This document shows, in pieces, positions 1 to 7,480 of a stretch of 64,000 bases of DNA. The notes beneath the pieces were generated by a model. The model made no database searches. It was not told the origin of the DNA and was given only the letters and a program-made list of their open reading frames with translations. The stretch covers positions 22,945 through 86,944 of the forward strand of contig NZ_JAGXFK010000036.1 in the NCBI RefSeq assembly GCF_024637375.1. Direction: 5' to 3'. A program made the translations under genes and the position numbers. The stretch comes from Sediminimonas sp. (lineage in GTDB: Bacteria > Pseudomonadota > Alphaproteobacteria > Rhodobacterales > Rhodobacteraceae). Numbering within the stretch: position 1 is the stretch's first letter; each line of letters begins with the position of its first letter.

Positions 1-595
1 GGGTGCGGTGCTCGATCCACTTGAACGGCTCCAGCGGAATGCCCTCGGCCGGATCCTGCTCGTCGATGAGCCGCAGCTCGCGCCCGGTGGCGCGATCGAA
101 CCGGAAATACCGTTGGTCGCGATGGATATAGGCGCGCGGTGTCCAGCGCTGCGCGCCGCGCTTCCAGTCAATCTCGATTGCGGAGAACCCCTTGCCGAGC
201 GCGTCGAGCATGTCCTCAATCAGGTCGGGGAAGGCATCGCTCATGGCGATGGTCTCGCGCACGTCCTCGGCGATCTCCTGGTCGCGCGGATCCTCGGAGG
301 CGGGCTCGACGACGGGCTCCACGCCGGAGACCGCGCGCTTGCGCACGCCCAGCACCGAGGCGTAGTGCGGGTCGCGCTCCTCCATTTCCTCGGCCAGCAC
401 CAGGTAGTCGTGGGTGTTGCCGTCGTCGCAGGCGCGCAGGATCGCGGCGAGCCGCTGGGGTGTCAGCCCCGGCGCCACGCTGGGGCCGAACGCCTGGCGC
501 ACGCCGGTCAGGCCGGGCTCGGCCTGCATCTTCGTCAGCTCGGCACGGCGCACCGGGCGGCCGTAAGGGTCGAGAAGTGTTGGGGTTCGGGCCAT
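1..595 (-). CDS. Mu gp29-like portal protein (DUF935), partial
   Basis: The reading frame starts at the ATG at 595-593 (MARTPTLLDPYGRP...) and stays open for 198 codons to the window edge, which is why the ORF track misses it. Sequence such as EERDPHYASVLGVRKRAV and DMLDALGKGFSAIEIDW, followed by a segment with FRFDRATGREL, is typical of the DUF935 portal family. Portal proteins form the dodecameric ring at the capsid vertex through which DNA is packaged. It lies 8 bp downstream of the methyltransferase stop and directly follows the packaging genes, as in Mu (gp27-gp28-gp29). Only the N-terminal part is present. Confidence 0.9.
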   Translation of the reverse strand, partial: MARTPTLLDPYGRPVRRAELTKMQAEPGLTGVRQAFGPSVAPGLTPQRLAAILRACDDGNTHDYLVLAEEMEERDPHYASVLGVRKRAVSGVEPVVEPASEDPRDQEIAEDVRETIAMSDAFPDLIEDMLDALGKGFSAIEIDWKRGAQRWTPRAYIHRDQRYFRFDRATGRELRLIDEQDPAEGIPLEPFKWIEHRT

Positions 596-603
596 GGTCT
601 CTC

Positions 604-1300
604 CTACCTATCGCCGGCCGGGTCGGGCGGCACGTCCAGCGCCGCGGCAATCCGGTCGCAGGCCGCCTTGAAATACGCCCGATCGCGCTCGATGCCGATG
701 AAGCGCCGCCCCTCCAGCGCGCAGGCCACGCCGGTCGAGCCGACGCCCATGAAGGGGTCGCAGATCACTTCCGCCTCGGGGAGTTGCTCCAGGCACCACC
801 GCATCAGGTCCACCGGCTTCTGGGTCGGGTGCTGGCGCGTGCCGTCGCGGTTCGAGTGCCGCCCGTGATAGCACAACGAGAAAGCGTCCAGGCGCGCGCC
901 CTTCAGGCTCGTGATCGCCAGCTCGCCCTTGGAATAGGACGGCATGCCCTGCCGCTTGTCCCAGTAGAGCCAGCGCCCACCCTGGGGCAGATGGTGTGCG
1001 AAGTACTGCCCGCCCCATATGATCCATGCCGGCGCGAGCTGCGCGCACATCTGCAAAACGATAGGGGGGGGGGGCAACGTCCCAGCTGCCCCGGGCATAG
1101 CGGCGCGCCGTGCGCGGCACCTTCTTGCCGTTCTTGCGTCGGGAATACCCGCCGCCGCGATGCCCGTAGCCCTGGCCGATGCCGTAGGGCGGGTCGGTCA
1201 CGACGGCGTCGACCCCTTCAAGGAAGGGCATGATCCGCGCGCAGTCGCCGCGATAGAGCGTGGCGGTGCCGATCTGCCGCTTTTCCACGTAGCGCTCCAT
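604..1300 (-). pseudogene. Phage DNA methyltransferase (N4/N6 type), out of frame at an 11-C tract
   Basis: Translation from ATG 1300 gives MERYVEKRQIGTATLYRGDC and the catalytic motif TDPPYG, then enters a run of 11 C at 1074-1064. Beyond it the matching C-terminal half (IVLQMCAQLAPAWIIWGGQ, then QHPTQKPVDLM and the SAM-binding DPFMGVGSTGVAC) lies in another frame. With 10 or 13 C the two halves join into a protein of about 231 residues. The order DPPY before FxGxG fits the beta-class N-methyltransferases. The ATG overlaps the terminase stop (TGATG), so it is translationally coupled. It could be phase variable, made by slippage, truly broken, or a sequencing error. The adenine or cytosine target cannot be told from sequence alone. 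Confidence 0.85.
1064..1074. repeat. 11-base G/C homopolymer inside the methyltransferase gene
   Basis: An uninterrupted run of 11 G on the plus strand (11 C in the gene). Runs of this length are prone to slipped-strand change, and its length sets whether the two halves of the methyltransferase are in frame. Here the length is wrong by one for the full product. Confidence 0.95.
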
Positions 1301-2682
1301 CACCAAACTCCTCTGCCTGCGCCGAACCCGGCCGTGGCGCGCACCGGCCGGTCGGTATCCCGCGCCCCGCGCGTGACGGGTCGATAGTCGAAGGGCTGAT
1401 AGTCGATCTGCGCCGAGGCCACCGCCAGCGCGCCGGCCCAGAAGCGGTCGGCGTGCCCGTCGGTCTCGCCATCGGCCACCAGGCGGCGGATACCCGTCGC
1501 GCCGACCTGGCTCTTGATCGCGTGCAGGTCCGCGCGCAGGCGCGGATCGCCGGCGGGAATGCGGATCCTGCGATCCTGCATCCGGTCCTTGAGCCCGGTG
1601 GCCATGTCGAGCTTCGCGGCCGAGGTGAACATCACACCGTCGACGCGGCTTTCGCCGTGGGTGCGCTTGGCGTCCTCGACGGGCTTTTCGCCCATGCCGG
1701 TCTGGTCCATGGCGCAGCGCACTACGCGGTAGCGCGCGAAGGCATCCGCCAGCAGGTGATCCTGCTCGGCGAAGGTGGCCCGCCGCCGAACGATGATCTC
1801 GCGCGTCCAGAGCACGTCGCCAACCTGCTCGAGCACCCAGATCACGAACAGGTCGTTGCGCGCGGCGATATCCACGCCCACGAAGCAGGGGCCGCCCTGG
1901 TAATGGCCGGGCTCGCCCGCGGCCTCGCTCTCGCAGCCCGAGATGAGCTCGTAATCCAGCCAGCTCGATGCTTCGTCCATCCACTTGAGCTCGAACTCCT
2001 GAGCCCAGGCGTCCTCGTCCGCGATGCCCGCACGCAGCTCGTCGATGTCCACGTCGAGCCCCTCGGCGACAGCCTGGTAGATGTCGACCATGTGCTTCGA
2101 CCAGGTGTCGTCCTCGGCCGTCATCAGCTCGTAGAACTTGTTGCCCTTGCCGTTGGGTGTGGAGATCACCCTGATCTTGTGCCCGCCGCGTGCAGCGACG
2201 GGAAAGGCCGAGGCCCAGATGCGGCGGCTGTCCTGGTGAAAGGCGAACTCGTCGAGCAGCAGGTTGCCGCCGAAGCCGCGCGCCGCGTCGGGGCTGGCCG
2301 AAAGCGCGGTGACACGGCTGCCGCCGGGGAAGCGCACCTCGTGCGTCTTGTAGCGGGCGTCGAGCTCCGGGGCGTAGAACTCGCCCTCGTCGAACTCCGG
2401 GGTGCCCTGCCGGGCGAGCTCGTTATAGACCGCGTAATACCCCCTTGTGATAGGCTTCAACGCATCTTCAAGGGCCTCTTTCGCGGTCGCCTCCGATCGC
2501 GACAGGATCGTCCAGCGCACCTTGCGCCGCTGCATCTCCGCCTGGATGCAATCGTCCACGATCTCGCCGCAGGAGCCGAAGGTCTTGCCGCCGCGCCGGG
2601 TGAACATGCCGATCTTGAAGCGCGCGGCATCCGATATCCACGCCTTCTGGTAGGGCAGGAAGGTGATGACGGGCTGGGCCAT
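1300..2682 (-). CDS. Mu gp28-like large terminase (packaging ATPase/nuclease)
   Basis: 460 residues from the ATG at 2682 (MAQPVITFLPYQKAW), chosen over the longer track start because it has AGGAAG upstream and overlaps the preceding stop (TGATG). Walker A is TRRGGKT at about residues 28-34, and Walker B is NLLLDEFAFH at about 140-149. The C-terminal half has RNase H-like nuclease strands (FVGVDIAARNDLFVIWVLE, VRCAMDQTGMGEKP). This is the motor that cuts and packages phage DNA into the capsid in headful fashion. It follows the small terminase by four genes and is coupled to the methyltransferase. Confidence 0.93.
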   Translation of the reverse strand: MAQPVITFLPYQKAWISDAARFKIGMFTRRGGKTFGSCGEIVDDCIQAEMQRRKVRWTILSRSEATAKEALEDALKPITRGYYAVYNELARQGTPEFDEGEFYAPELDARYKTHEVRFPGGSRVTALSASPDAARGFGGNLLLDEFAFHQDSRRIWASAFPVAARGGHKIRVISTPNGKGNKFYELMTAEDDTWSKHMVDIYQAVAEGLDVDIDELRAGIADEDAWAQEFELKWMDEASSWLDYELISGCESEAAGEPGHYQGGPCFVGVDIAARNDLFVIWVLEQVGDVLWTREIIVRRRATFAEQDHLLADAFARYRVVRCAMDQTGMGEKPVEDAKRTHGESRVDGVMFTSAAKLDMATGLKDRMQDRRIRIPAGDPRLRADLHAIKSQVGATGIRRLVADGETDGHADRFWAGALAVASAQIDYQPFDYRPVTRGARDTDRPVRATAGFGAGRGVW

Positions 2683-2981
2683 CAGGCTTCCTGCCAGTAG
2701 CCGTTGCGCAGCCAGCCGTGCCAACCGCAGTTCAGCTGACGCACCGAAGGCGCCAGCGTCGGCTCGGTAAGCGATCCGTTCCACGCCCAGGACGGCTCAT
2801 GCGCCGGCTTGGCCCCCTTCCGGATGGAAACGCGGCACGGCCCTTCGCAGCCACAGGGGCAGAAGAACCACATGCCGACCGACCCATCGGGCTCCACTCT
2901 TGTCAGGTCGATGTGGACGCTTCCCGGCAACGCCAAACGGCGATGTTCCGCGCGATCGGCGATATGAATGGCGCGGATCAT
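2682..2981 (-). CDS. DUF6527 family phage protein
   Basis: 99 residues from the ATG at 2981, which overlaps the preceding stop. It has a cysteine-rich patch WFFCPCGCEGPCRVS, then a tryptophan-rich SWAWNGS segment, PTLAPSVRQ and CGWHGWLRNG. This spacing matches my recollection of the DUF6527 family, small proteins of unknown function in phage packaging regions that probably bind a metal through the cysteines. The longer track ORF is rejected because its first 83 codons overlap two other genes. Confidence 0.65.
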   Translation of the reverse strand: MIRAIHIADRAEHRRLALPGSVHIDLTRVEPDGSVGMWFFCPCGCEGPCRVSIRKGAKPAHEPSWAWNGSLTEPTLAPSVRQLNCGWHGWLRNGYWQEA

Positions 2982-3181
2982 TGGGCTGCCTCGCGCATGG
3001 AGATCAGATAGGGCTTTCCCTTGCGCCATGCGACCAGGCAGCGCATGCCCAGGTGCTCGAAGCGCTGGCGCCGCCCGAACAGGAAGGCGAGCGCGGCAGG
3101 CCTGAACGGCCCGCGCCGCCAGTTGTGATCGCCAACCAGGACGACTGCGCCACAGGCAAGATCGATTGCCGGCTCCATCAC
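2978..3181 (-). CDS. Small phage protein, unknown function
   Basis: 67 residues (MMEPAIDLACGAVVLVGDHN...). The start overlaps the upstream membrane-protein stop and its own stop overlaps the next ATG, so it is embedded in the coupled operon. It is basic, with the motif LGMRCLVAWRKGKPYLISM near the C-terminus. I do not recognise a family. The real frame is supported by the overlaps on both sides. Confidence 0.6.
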   Translation of the reverse strand: MMEPAIDLACGAVVLVGDHNWRRGPFRPAALAFLFGRRQRFEHLGMRCLVAWRKGKPYLISMREAAQ

Positions 3182-3366
3182 ACCACCCCGACCAGCAGAG
3201 CGGCCACCAGGAGCCAGACACCGGCGGCACCGACGATCAGCAGCGGCACGTGCCGCCAGAACGTGCCCGCCCGATCCGCCGCCCAGATGCCCGCGATCAA
3301 AAACCCCGCCGCCGGCAGCAAGGCCAGCACCCCCGCTGCGATGATATGCAAAACCCAGTCCAGCAT
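3178..3366 (-). CDS. Small phage membrane protein (two transmembrane segments)
   Basis: 62 residues with two hydrophobic stretches (about residues 5-27, VLHIIAAGVLALLPAAGFLI, and 39-62, VPLLIVGAAGVWLLVAALLV) and a short charged link. A strong Shine-Dalgarno (GGAGGAGG) precedes the ATG at 3366. It sits between the small terminase and packaging genes. It might assist the holin or act at the membrane during assembly, but no family is recognised. Confidence 0.65.
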   Translation of the reverse strand: MLDWVLHIIAAGVLALLPAAGFLIAGIWAADRAGTFWRHVPLLIVGAAGVWLLVAALLVGVV

Positions 3367-3382
3367 GATATGCCTCCTCCTG

Positions 3383-3919
3383 TCAGCCGAAGCCCATGAT
3401 TTCCCGCGCCTTGGTCGCGGCCGCCTCGTCGATCGCCCCGTCGGCCACGGCCTCGTCGAGCCGCGCCGACTGCGCCTCGCGCTCCGCCCTCAGGATGCCA
3501 TCGCGCAGCGAGGTCGAGCGGATCAGGTTGTTGAGCGCCGTGGTCAGATCCTTCATGCCCCGCGGGTCGGGCATCGCGTCCGGATCGGCCATCATCATCT
3601 GCAACCGCCACTGGATCGTGGTGAGCTGCTGGAAGAGCGCCGAGGTCACGTCGACCTCCTCCTTGAGGCTCGCCTCCTCCAGGAAGGTGCGAATTTCCTC
3701 CTGCGCCTGATCCTGCATCCGCGCGTAGTCGCGGAACTCCTGGCCGTAGGCGTGCAGCGCGGACTTGCCGACGCGCAGCTCGAGCCCGGCCTCCTCGAGG
3801 CGGAAGTTCAGCGCCTCGGCCAACTCCTCGTAGCCGGCAAACCCGCGCGCGCGCAGCTCCTCCTGGAGCCACCCGCGCAGCTCCGGTGGCAGCAGGTCGA
3901 TCTTGCGGGGTTGCGGCAT
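3383..3919 (-). CDS. Mu gp27-like protein (DUF3486), probable small terminase
   Basis: 178 residues starting MPQPRKIDLLPPELRGWLQE, the usual opening of the DUF3486 family, with the HTH-like stretch LEEAGLELRVGKSALHAYGQ at about 47-66 that would recognise packaging DNA. The middle is strongly helical and acidic. In Mu-like phages this protein partners the large terminase. It lies 3 bp downstream of the gp26 homologue. Confidence 0.88.
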   Translation of the reverse strand: MPQPRKIDLLPPELRGWLQEELRARGFAGYEELAEALNFRLEEAGLELRVGKSALHAYGQEFRDYARMQDQAQEEIRTFLEEASLKEEVDVTSALFQQLTTIQWRLQMMMADPDAMPDPRGMKDLTTALNNLIRSTSLRDGILRAEREAQSARLDEAVADGAIDEAAATKAREIMGFG

Positions 3920-3922
3920 GGA

Positions 3923-4222
3923 TCAGCTCCTCGGGCGAGGGCGCTGGATGTCGGGATGGCTCGACGCGCCGCGCGCGATCTCCACGCCGTCGCCGGTCGC
4001 GGTGACCACCACGAAATCGGCCCGATCGTCGTAATCGACGAAGCCGTTCTCGCGCAGCCAGGCGAGCTCGGTAATCACCTGGCTGCGCGTCGAGGTGACG
4101 CCGAGGCCGGCCAGGACATCCGTCAGGATCGCCGCGTTCGAGGTGTACTCGGCGCATTGCTCCAGGTGCCTCAGGATTGCGAGGCGGCGATGCCGCCGCA
4201 GGGTTTCGGAATAACTGCTCAT
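3923..4222 (-). CDS. Mu gp26-like phage protein (VpaChn25_0724 family)
   Basis: 99 residues. The N-terminal RLAILRHLEQCAEYTSNAAI and the middle STRSQVITELAWLRENGFV form a winged-helix-like pattern, and the ending HPDIQRPRPRS is characteristic of this family. It is found between gp25 and gp27 homologues in Mu-like phages, as here. Function is not established; the fold suggests nucleic acid binding. Its ATG overlaps the stop of the DUF2730 gene (ATGA). Confidence 0.82.
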   Translation of the reverse strand: MSSYSETLRRHRRLAILRHLEQCAEYTSNAAILTDVLAGLGVTSTRSQVITELAWLRENGFVDYDDRADFVVVTATGDGVEIARGASSHPDIQRPRPRS

Positions 4223-4572
4223 CTGTTTCTACCCCCTTCGAGAAGGTGATCCTCGTGCCGCGTCACGACCCGCTCGAGCCGGGCGAGGATTTCATTCTGT
4301 CCGCTCATCGACGCCGACATGGCGCTCATCGACCCGGCCATCTCCGTGAGCCGCAGCTCCAGCCGGTGGGTCTCGTCGCGCCCCGGCATGTCGTGGACCG
4401 TCTGCTCGAGCCGGGCGATCCGCGCCTCCAGGCTGTCCATGCGCTTTGAGCCCTCGTGCAGCCGGCCGTCGACAGCCTTTCCGCGCGTACGCACCCAGGT
4501 GAAGACCACAGCCGCGATCGACAGAATGAAGCTCGCGGACTTCAGCCCGATATCGATCACGTCCGCCATCAT
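4219..4572 (-). CDS. DUF2730 family protein (Mu gp25-like)
   Basis: 117 residues from the ATG at 4572, which overlaps the upstream lipoprotein stop (GCATGATGG); the track start five codons earlier is less likely. There is one N-terminal transmembrane helix (ASFILSIAAVVFTWV, about 11-25). A long coiled coil follows (LEARIARLEQTVHDMPG ... LARLERVVTRHEDHL). This matches the DUF2730 family found just after the lysis genes in Mu-like phages. Its role is unknown. Confidence 0.82.
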   Translation of the reverse strand: MMADVIDIGLKSASFILSIAAVVFTWVRTRGKAVDGRLHEGSKRMDSLEARIARLEQTVHDMPGRDETHRLELRLTEMAGSMSAMSASMSGQNEILARLERVVTRHEDHLLEGGRNR

Positions 4573-4787
4573 GCAGGCGCCTCGCACCCGGCCGCAAAAC
4601 CGCGCAGAAGACGGGTCCCCGTCTCGATCGCCGCCGCGTCATCCGAGCTTGCCAGCGCCCGCGCATGGGCGCGGGCCAGCGACTCCAGCCCAGAGCAGAT
4701 GGCTTCACCGCTTGGGCGCACCGCCGTCTCCGTATTGCTGCAGCCAGCTGCGATCATCATCACCGCCATCAGTGCCGCTCGTCGCAT
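4569..4787 (-). CDS. Rz1-like outer-membrane lipoprotein (o-spanin)
   Basis: 72 residues with a classic lipoprotein signal: MRRAALMAVMMIAAGC, with the lipobox ending at Cys16. The mature part is small and has two further cysteines (ICSG, AAGCEAPA). Its 5' part overlaps the 3' end of the neighbouring inner-membrane protein gene in another frame by 83 bp. That is the nested layout of Rz/Rz1 spanin pairs, which fuse inner and outer membranes in the last step of lysis. The spanin role is inferred from layout and topology. Confidence 0.75.
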   Translation of the reverse strand: MRRAALMAVMMIAAGCSNTETAVRPSGEAICSGLESLARAHARALASSDDAAAIETGTRLLRGFAAGCEAPA

Positions 4788-4947
4788 CGTCGATCCTTTC
4801 GCGTGTCTTCTGGTAGTCCTGCGCCGCCTGCGCCGCGACCTCCTGCTCGGTCTCGCGGCGCCCCTTGCGGCGCGAGCGGGCCATCAGCGCAAAGAGCGCC
4901 CCCACCGCGGCGGCGATGCCCAGCAGGATTTCGACAACGCCGCTCAT
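4705..4947 (-). CDS. Rz-like inner-membrane spanin subunit
   Basis: 80 residues from the ATG at 4947 (MSGVVEILLGIAAAVGALF), chosen because it overlaps the holin stop (ATGA) and places the transmembrane helix at residues 3-22. It is followed by basic residues RSRRKGRR and a helical segment ETEQEVAAQAAQDYQKTRER. A membrane anchor plus periplasmic coiled coil, with an Rz1-like lipoprotein gene nested in its 3' end, supports an i-spanin. It is shorter than lambda Rz (153 residues). Confidence 0.72.
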   Translation of the reverse strand: MSGVVEILLGIAAAVGALFALMARSRRKGRRETEQEVAAQAAQDYQKTRERIDDATSGTDGGDDDRSWLQQYGDGGAPKR

Positions 4948-5198
4948 GTCAGCACCCGCCGGAACACCAGCCGGAAGCGCGGCGCCCGGCGCTCCAGCCA
5001 CGCCCAGAGCCCGAACAGCGCCGGCATGATCGCGACGACGAAGTCGAGCAGCTGGCGCTCGCCGGCAAAGCCGAGGCGCTCGATCCAGCCGGCAACGTCG
5101 ATGCCCGCCGCCTGGGCGAGCACGGTGACGATCAGCAGGATCTGGGCGTAGAAGCTCCGCGCGTGCCAGGCAGGGAGTTCGGGGGCGGTCTCGCTCAT
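4944..5198 (-). CDS. Probable holin
   Basis: 84 residues with two transmembrane helices (about 15-34, SFYAQILLIVTVLAQAAGI, and 50-68, LLDFVVAIMPALFGLWAWL) and a basic tail ERRAPRFRLVFRRVL. It sits between the endolysin and the spanin genes with ATGA overlaps on both sides. Size, topology and location fit a class II holin that opens the inner membrane for the amidase. No family signature is recognised. Confidence 0.72.
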   Translation of the reverse strand: MSETAPELPAWHARSFYAQILLIVTVLAQAAGIDVAGWIERLGFAGERQLLDFVVAIMPALFGLWAWLERRAPRFRLVFRRVLT

Positions 5199-6052
5199 TC
5201 CGGCGGCTCCTTGAGATAGTTCTCCACGACCCAGCCCTCGGCGCCGCCGAAGGCCACTTTCACCCAGCGGCGCCCGGAGAAGCTGCCCGCCTTGACAACC
5301 GGCACCAATGTGCCGTCGGGGATGCGATCGATGACGTTGGGGTTGAAGCTCGGCCAGCGGCGCATGTTGAGCGGGTCGCCGCGGGTGTCGACCTGCATCA
5401 GCTCGTCGCCGTCGATGTCATCCGCTGCGGCATCGGCCTGCCACTCGGCCGGCTCCTCGCGGCCGACGATGCGCGCGCGGACATGGCTCAGGGGGAAAAG
5501 CGGGTTGGTGTCGACCTTGCGGCCGGGCGAGATGTACCAGTGGGTGACGATATCCTCGAGTGCGTCGCACCCGTCGAACAGCGCCTCCAGCAGCCGCAGG
5601 ACCGCCTCGATCTGCTCTTCGGGATAGGCCATCCAGAGACCGTGGCCATGCGCCTCGGTGCGCAGCTCCTGGATGCCGTAGGTGTTGATGTCGAACTCCT
5701 CGCCATACCAGGCCCGCGCAAAGCCGCCAGGCGCGGCCTCCATGCGGCCGGGATTGACAATCTCGATGCCGACCGAGAAGGCGTTGACGTGATCGCGGCC
5801 GTGGTAGTGCGATCTTCCCGCATGGTTCGCCCGCACGCCCACCGGGACCTGCTGGACAACCCGGCCGTCGCGCTCGATCACGAAATGCACCGACACCTTG
5901 CGCGCGTTGTCGGCCAGGTACCTGGCCGCGGCGCCCGGCGTCAGCCGGCTGGCGGTGTCGTGGAGCACCACGACGGTGGGGGTGATTTGTCCTCCGGTCC
6001 AGCGCGCCTCCGTAAAGGAAACACCCTCGACCCGGCCATCCTTGAGTTGCAT
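5195..6052 (-). CDS. N-acetylmuramoyl-L-alanine amidase endolysin with C-terminal SH3-like domain
   Basis: 285 residues. An Amidase_2 (T7 lysozyme-like) domain covers about residues 25-195: the zinc ligand region VVVLHDTAS, VSVHFVIERDGRVVQQVP, ANHAGRSHYHG, SVGIEIVNPG and THWYISPGRKVDTNP. It is followed by a C-terminal SH3-like cell-wall binding domain (MRRWPSFNPNVIDRIPDGTL, RRWVKVAFGGAEGWV, about 228-283). It cleaves the bond between MurNAc and L-Ala in peptidoglycan. It has no signal peptide, so release through the holin is expected. It is the first gene after the Mor-controlled gap. Confidence 0.9.
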   Translation of the reverse strand: MQLKDGRVEGVSFTEARWTGGQITPTVVVLHDTASRLTPGAAARYLADNARKVSVHFVIERDGRVVQQVPVGVRANHAGRSHYHGRDHVNAFSVGIEIVNPGRMEAAPGGFARAWYGEEFDINTYGIQELRTEAHGHGLWMAYPEEQIEAVLRLLEALFDGCDALEDIVTHWYISPGRKVDTNPLFPLSHVRARIVGREEPAEWQADAAADDIDGDELMQVDTRGDPLNMRRWPSFNPNVIDRIPDGTLVPVVKAGSFSGRRWVKVAFGGAEGWVVENYLKEPPE

Positions 6053-6110
6053 GCGTGCCTCCGGGTTCTACGACCCGACAGTCGCATGCACCGGCACGGC
6101 AATTCAGTCT

Positions 6111-6122
6111 TGAATGTATTCA
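6111..6122. promoter_or_regulatory. Inverted repeat in the Mor-lysis gap, candidate middle/late promoter site
   Basis: The 125-bp gap between mor (ends 6178) and the amidase start (6052) contains TGAATGTATTCA, two 5-base arms (TGAAT/ATTCA) around 2 bp, next to a second TTCAGTCTTGAA dyad. In Mu, Mor activates a promoter directly downstream of its gene by binding a short dyad. The position fits, but binding is inference only. Confidence 0.35.
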
Positions 6123-6177
6123 GGGGGAACGGTGTTTTGCGCGGCGCAAGGTGCTTCGCAAGGTTGCAGGCGCCGGC

Positions 6178-6558
6178 TCAGCTGTCAAATGGCAGATCCA
6201 TCTGGCCGCTGTCGCGGTCGATCTGCGCACGATAGTTGGACACGGTGCGAATATGGAGGTCGCACGCCAGCGCGACCTCCTGAAGCGAGTGGCCCTTGCG
6301 CAGCATACGCATGGCGCGCGCCCGCCGCGCGCCGACGCCGCGGGCGCCGGCCGTCGGTAGCGTGAGCTTGCCGGGCCCGAAGGTGTCGATCATCGCCTGC
6401 GCTTCCGCCTCACCCACGAGGCGCGCCAGCATGGACCCTGTTGCGCGCACCGGGATCGATATCTGCGTACCGCCCCGCGCCCCCAGAAGGCGCAGGGCGG
6501 CGGCCTCGCCGATCACCTCGGCAATCTCGGCAGCGACCGCGGGAAGATAGTTACCCAT
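6178..6558 (-). CDS. mor: Mor-like middle-operon transcription activator
   Basis: 126 residues from the ATG at 6558 (MGNYLPAVAAEIAEVIGEAA). The N-terminal part resembles the Mor/C dimerisation domain. The C-terminal part has a helix-turn-helix: RARAMRMLRKGHSLQEVALA followed by CDLHIRTVSNYRAQ. Mor-family proteins activate middle/late promoters in Mu-like phages. It is the last gene of the early block, and the lysis and packaging genes follow after a 125-bp gap, so it probably switches them on. The first 61 codons of the track ORF overlap another gene and are rejected. Confidence 0.87.
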   Translation of the reverse strand: MGNYLPAVAAEIAEVIGEAAALRLLGARGGTQISIPVRATGSMLARLVGEAEAQAMIDTFGPGKLTLPTAGARGVGARRARAMRMLRKGHSLQEVALACDLHIRTVSNYRAQIDRDSGQMDLPFDS

Positions 6559-6811
6559 CGCCCGCCCCCTTTGACCGGCGGCGCGGCCTCCGGTGGTTGG
6601 GCATGTGGCTGGGCACGACGGTGGTGACCACCTGGCCGCGCAGCTTGTAGGTGAAGCCGCCGACGCGCACGCCGCAGGCGCCCGGGTGCGCCATGGCGCG
6701 ATCGACCTTACGCCCGACCTCGCGCCGATGCGTCTCGACATCGATGCGAAGGACGCGCTCCAGGTAGCGCAGCAGCGCGTGATCGGAGACTTCAGCGACC
6801 GGCTTTTTCAT
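6551..6811 (-). CDS. Small early phage protein, unknown function
   Basis: 86 residues from the ATG at 6811, which overlaps the GemA stop (ATGA). It contains VSDHALLRYLERVLRIDVET, then a glycine-rich stretch GACGVRVGGFTYKLRGQVVT, and ends in a very basic tail RRPRRRSKGAG. Proteins with SDHALLRYLER are common hypotheticals next to gemA/mor in Mu-like phages. It overlaps mor by 8 bp. The function is unknown; the basic tail may bind nucleic acid. Confidence 0.72.
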   Translation of the reverse strand: MKKPVAEVSDHALLRYLERVLRIDVETHRREVGRKVDRAMAHPGACGVRVGGFTYKLRGQVVTTVVPSHMPNHRRPRRRSKGAGDG

Positions 6812-7263
6812 CTGCCGCGCTCCTGCTCGTCCACCTCGATGCCGGCGCGTTCGCACCAGTCCAGCAGCGCCTGGATGACCGTGTCGATCTTCTCCCAGTC
6901 GCGCAGCATGTCGATATCGGCCGGCATCGAGCCCCAGGCATCGCCGAAGCGGCGGCGGATGAAGGCGTTAAGCCCGGCGCGTCCGGGCTGCTTGAGTTCG
7001 CCCGCGTCGCCCAGCAGGCGCCAGAGCACATGCACCAGGCGCAGGTCGGCGCGCGGCGCGCGCGGGTGGCGCACGCGCCCCGGCGTCGGATCGAAACCAG
7101 ATGCCTTGAGGCGATCCACCACCAGTCGCAGATCGGCCTCGGTCATGTCCCGCATGCTGGCCTTGCCCGTCGTGGCGTGCTGCAGGTCGCGGCGCGCATC
7201 GGCGTCGAGGCCCAGCTCGCGACACCCGACATGGATCATCTTCTGAAGGTCGCGCGCGCCCAT
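6808..7263 (-). CDS. gemA: GemA-like regulatory protein (Mu gp16, DUF1018)
   Basis: 151 residues with the family pattern RDLQKMIHVGCRELGLDADA, TGKASMRDMTEADLRLVVDR, ADLRLVHVLWRLLGDAGEL and GLNAFIRRRFGDAWGSMPAD. In Mu, Gem/gp16 changes host gene expression and DNA supercoiling; the molecular role here is by homology only. It is coupled to the next gene by ATGA and starts 1 bp after the preceding small gene. Confidence 0.9.
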   Translation of the reverse strand: MGARDLQKMIHVGCRELGLDADARRDLQHATTGKASMRDMTEADLRLVVDRLKASGFDPTPGRVRHPRAPRADLRLVHVLWRLLGDAGELKQPGRAGLNAFIRRRFGDAWGSMPADIDMLRDWEKIDTVIQALLDWCERAGIEVDEQERGR

Positions 7264-7264
7264 G

Positions 7265-7477
7265 TCACACCTCCTCCACCGTGCCCGCCTGCTCCAGCGC
7301 CATCCGCGCCAGCGCCGCGCGGATCATCGCGTGCTGCAGCTCGTCCATGCCGATGACAAAGACCCGGTCGTCGATGCGCAGCTCCAGCCTTGCGTCGTCC
7401 ACCAGCTTCACCTGCCCGGCCGCGCGGGGCCCCTTGTCGCGGACCGGCAGATCTATGATCGCGATCTGATCTGCCAT
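7265..7477 (-). CDS. Small early phage protein, unknown function
   Basis: 70 residues (MADQIAIIDLPVRDKGPRAA...). It appears to be a small beta-rich domain followed by a helix, ELQHAMIRAALARMALEQAG. It lies 1 bp upstream of gemA and 3 bp downstream of the DUF3164 gene, so it is part of the coupled early operon. I do not recognise its family. Confidence 0.62.
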   Translation of the reverse strand: MADQIAIIDLPVRDKGPRAAGQVKLVDDARLELRIDDRVFVIGMDELQHAMIRAALARMALEQAGTVEEV

Positions 7478-7480
7478 GGA

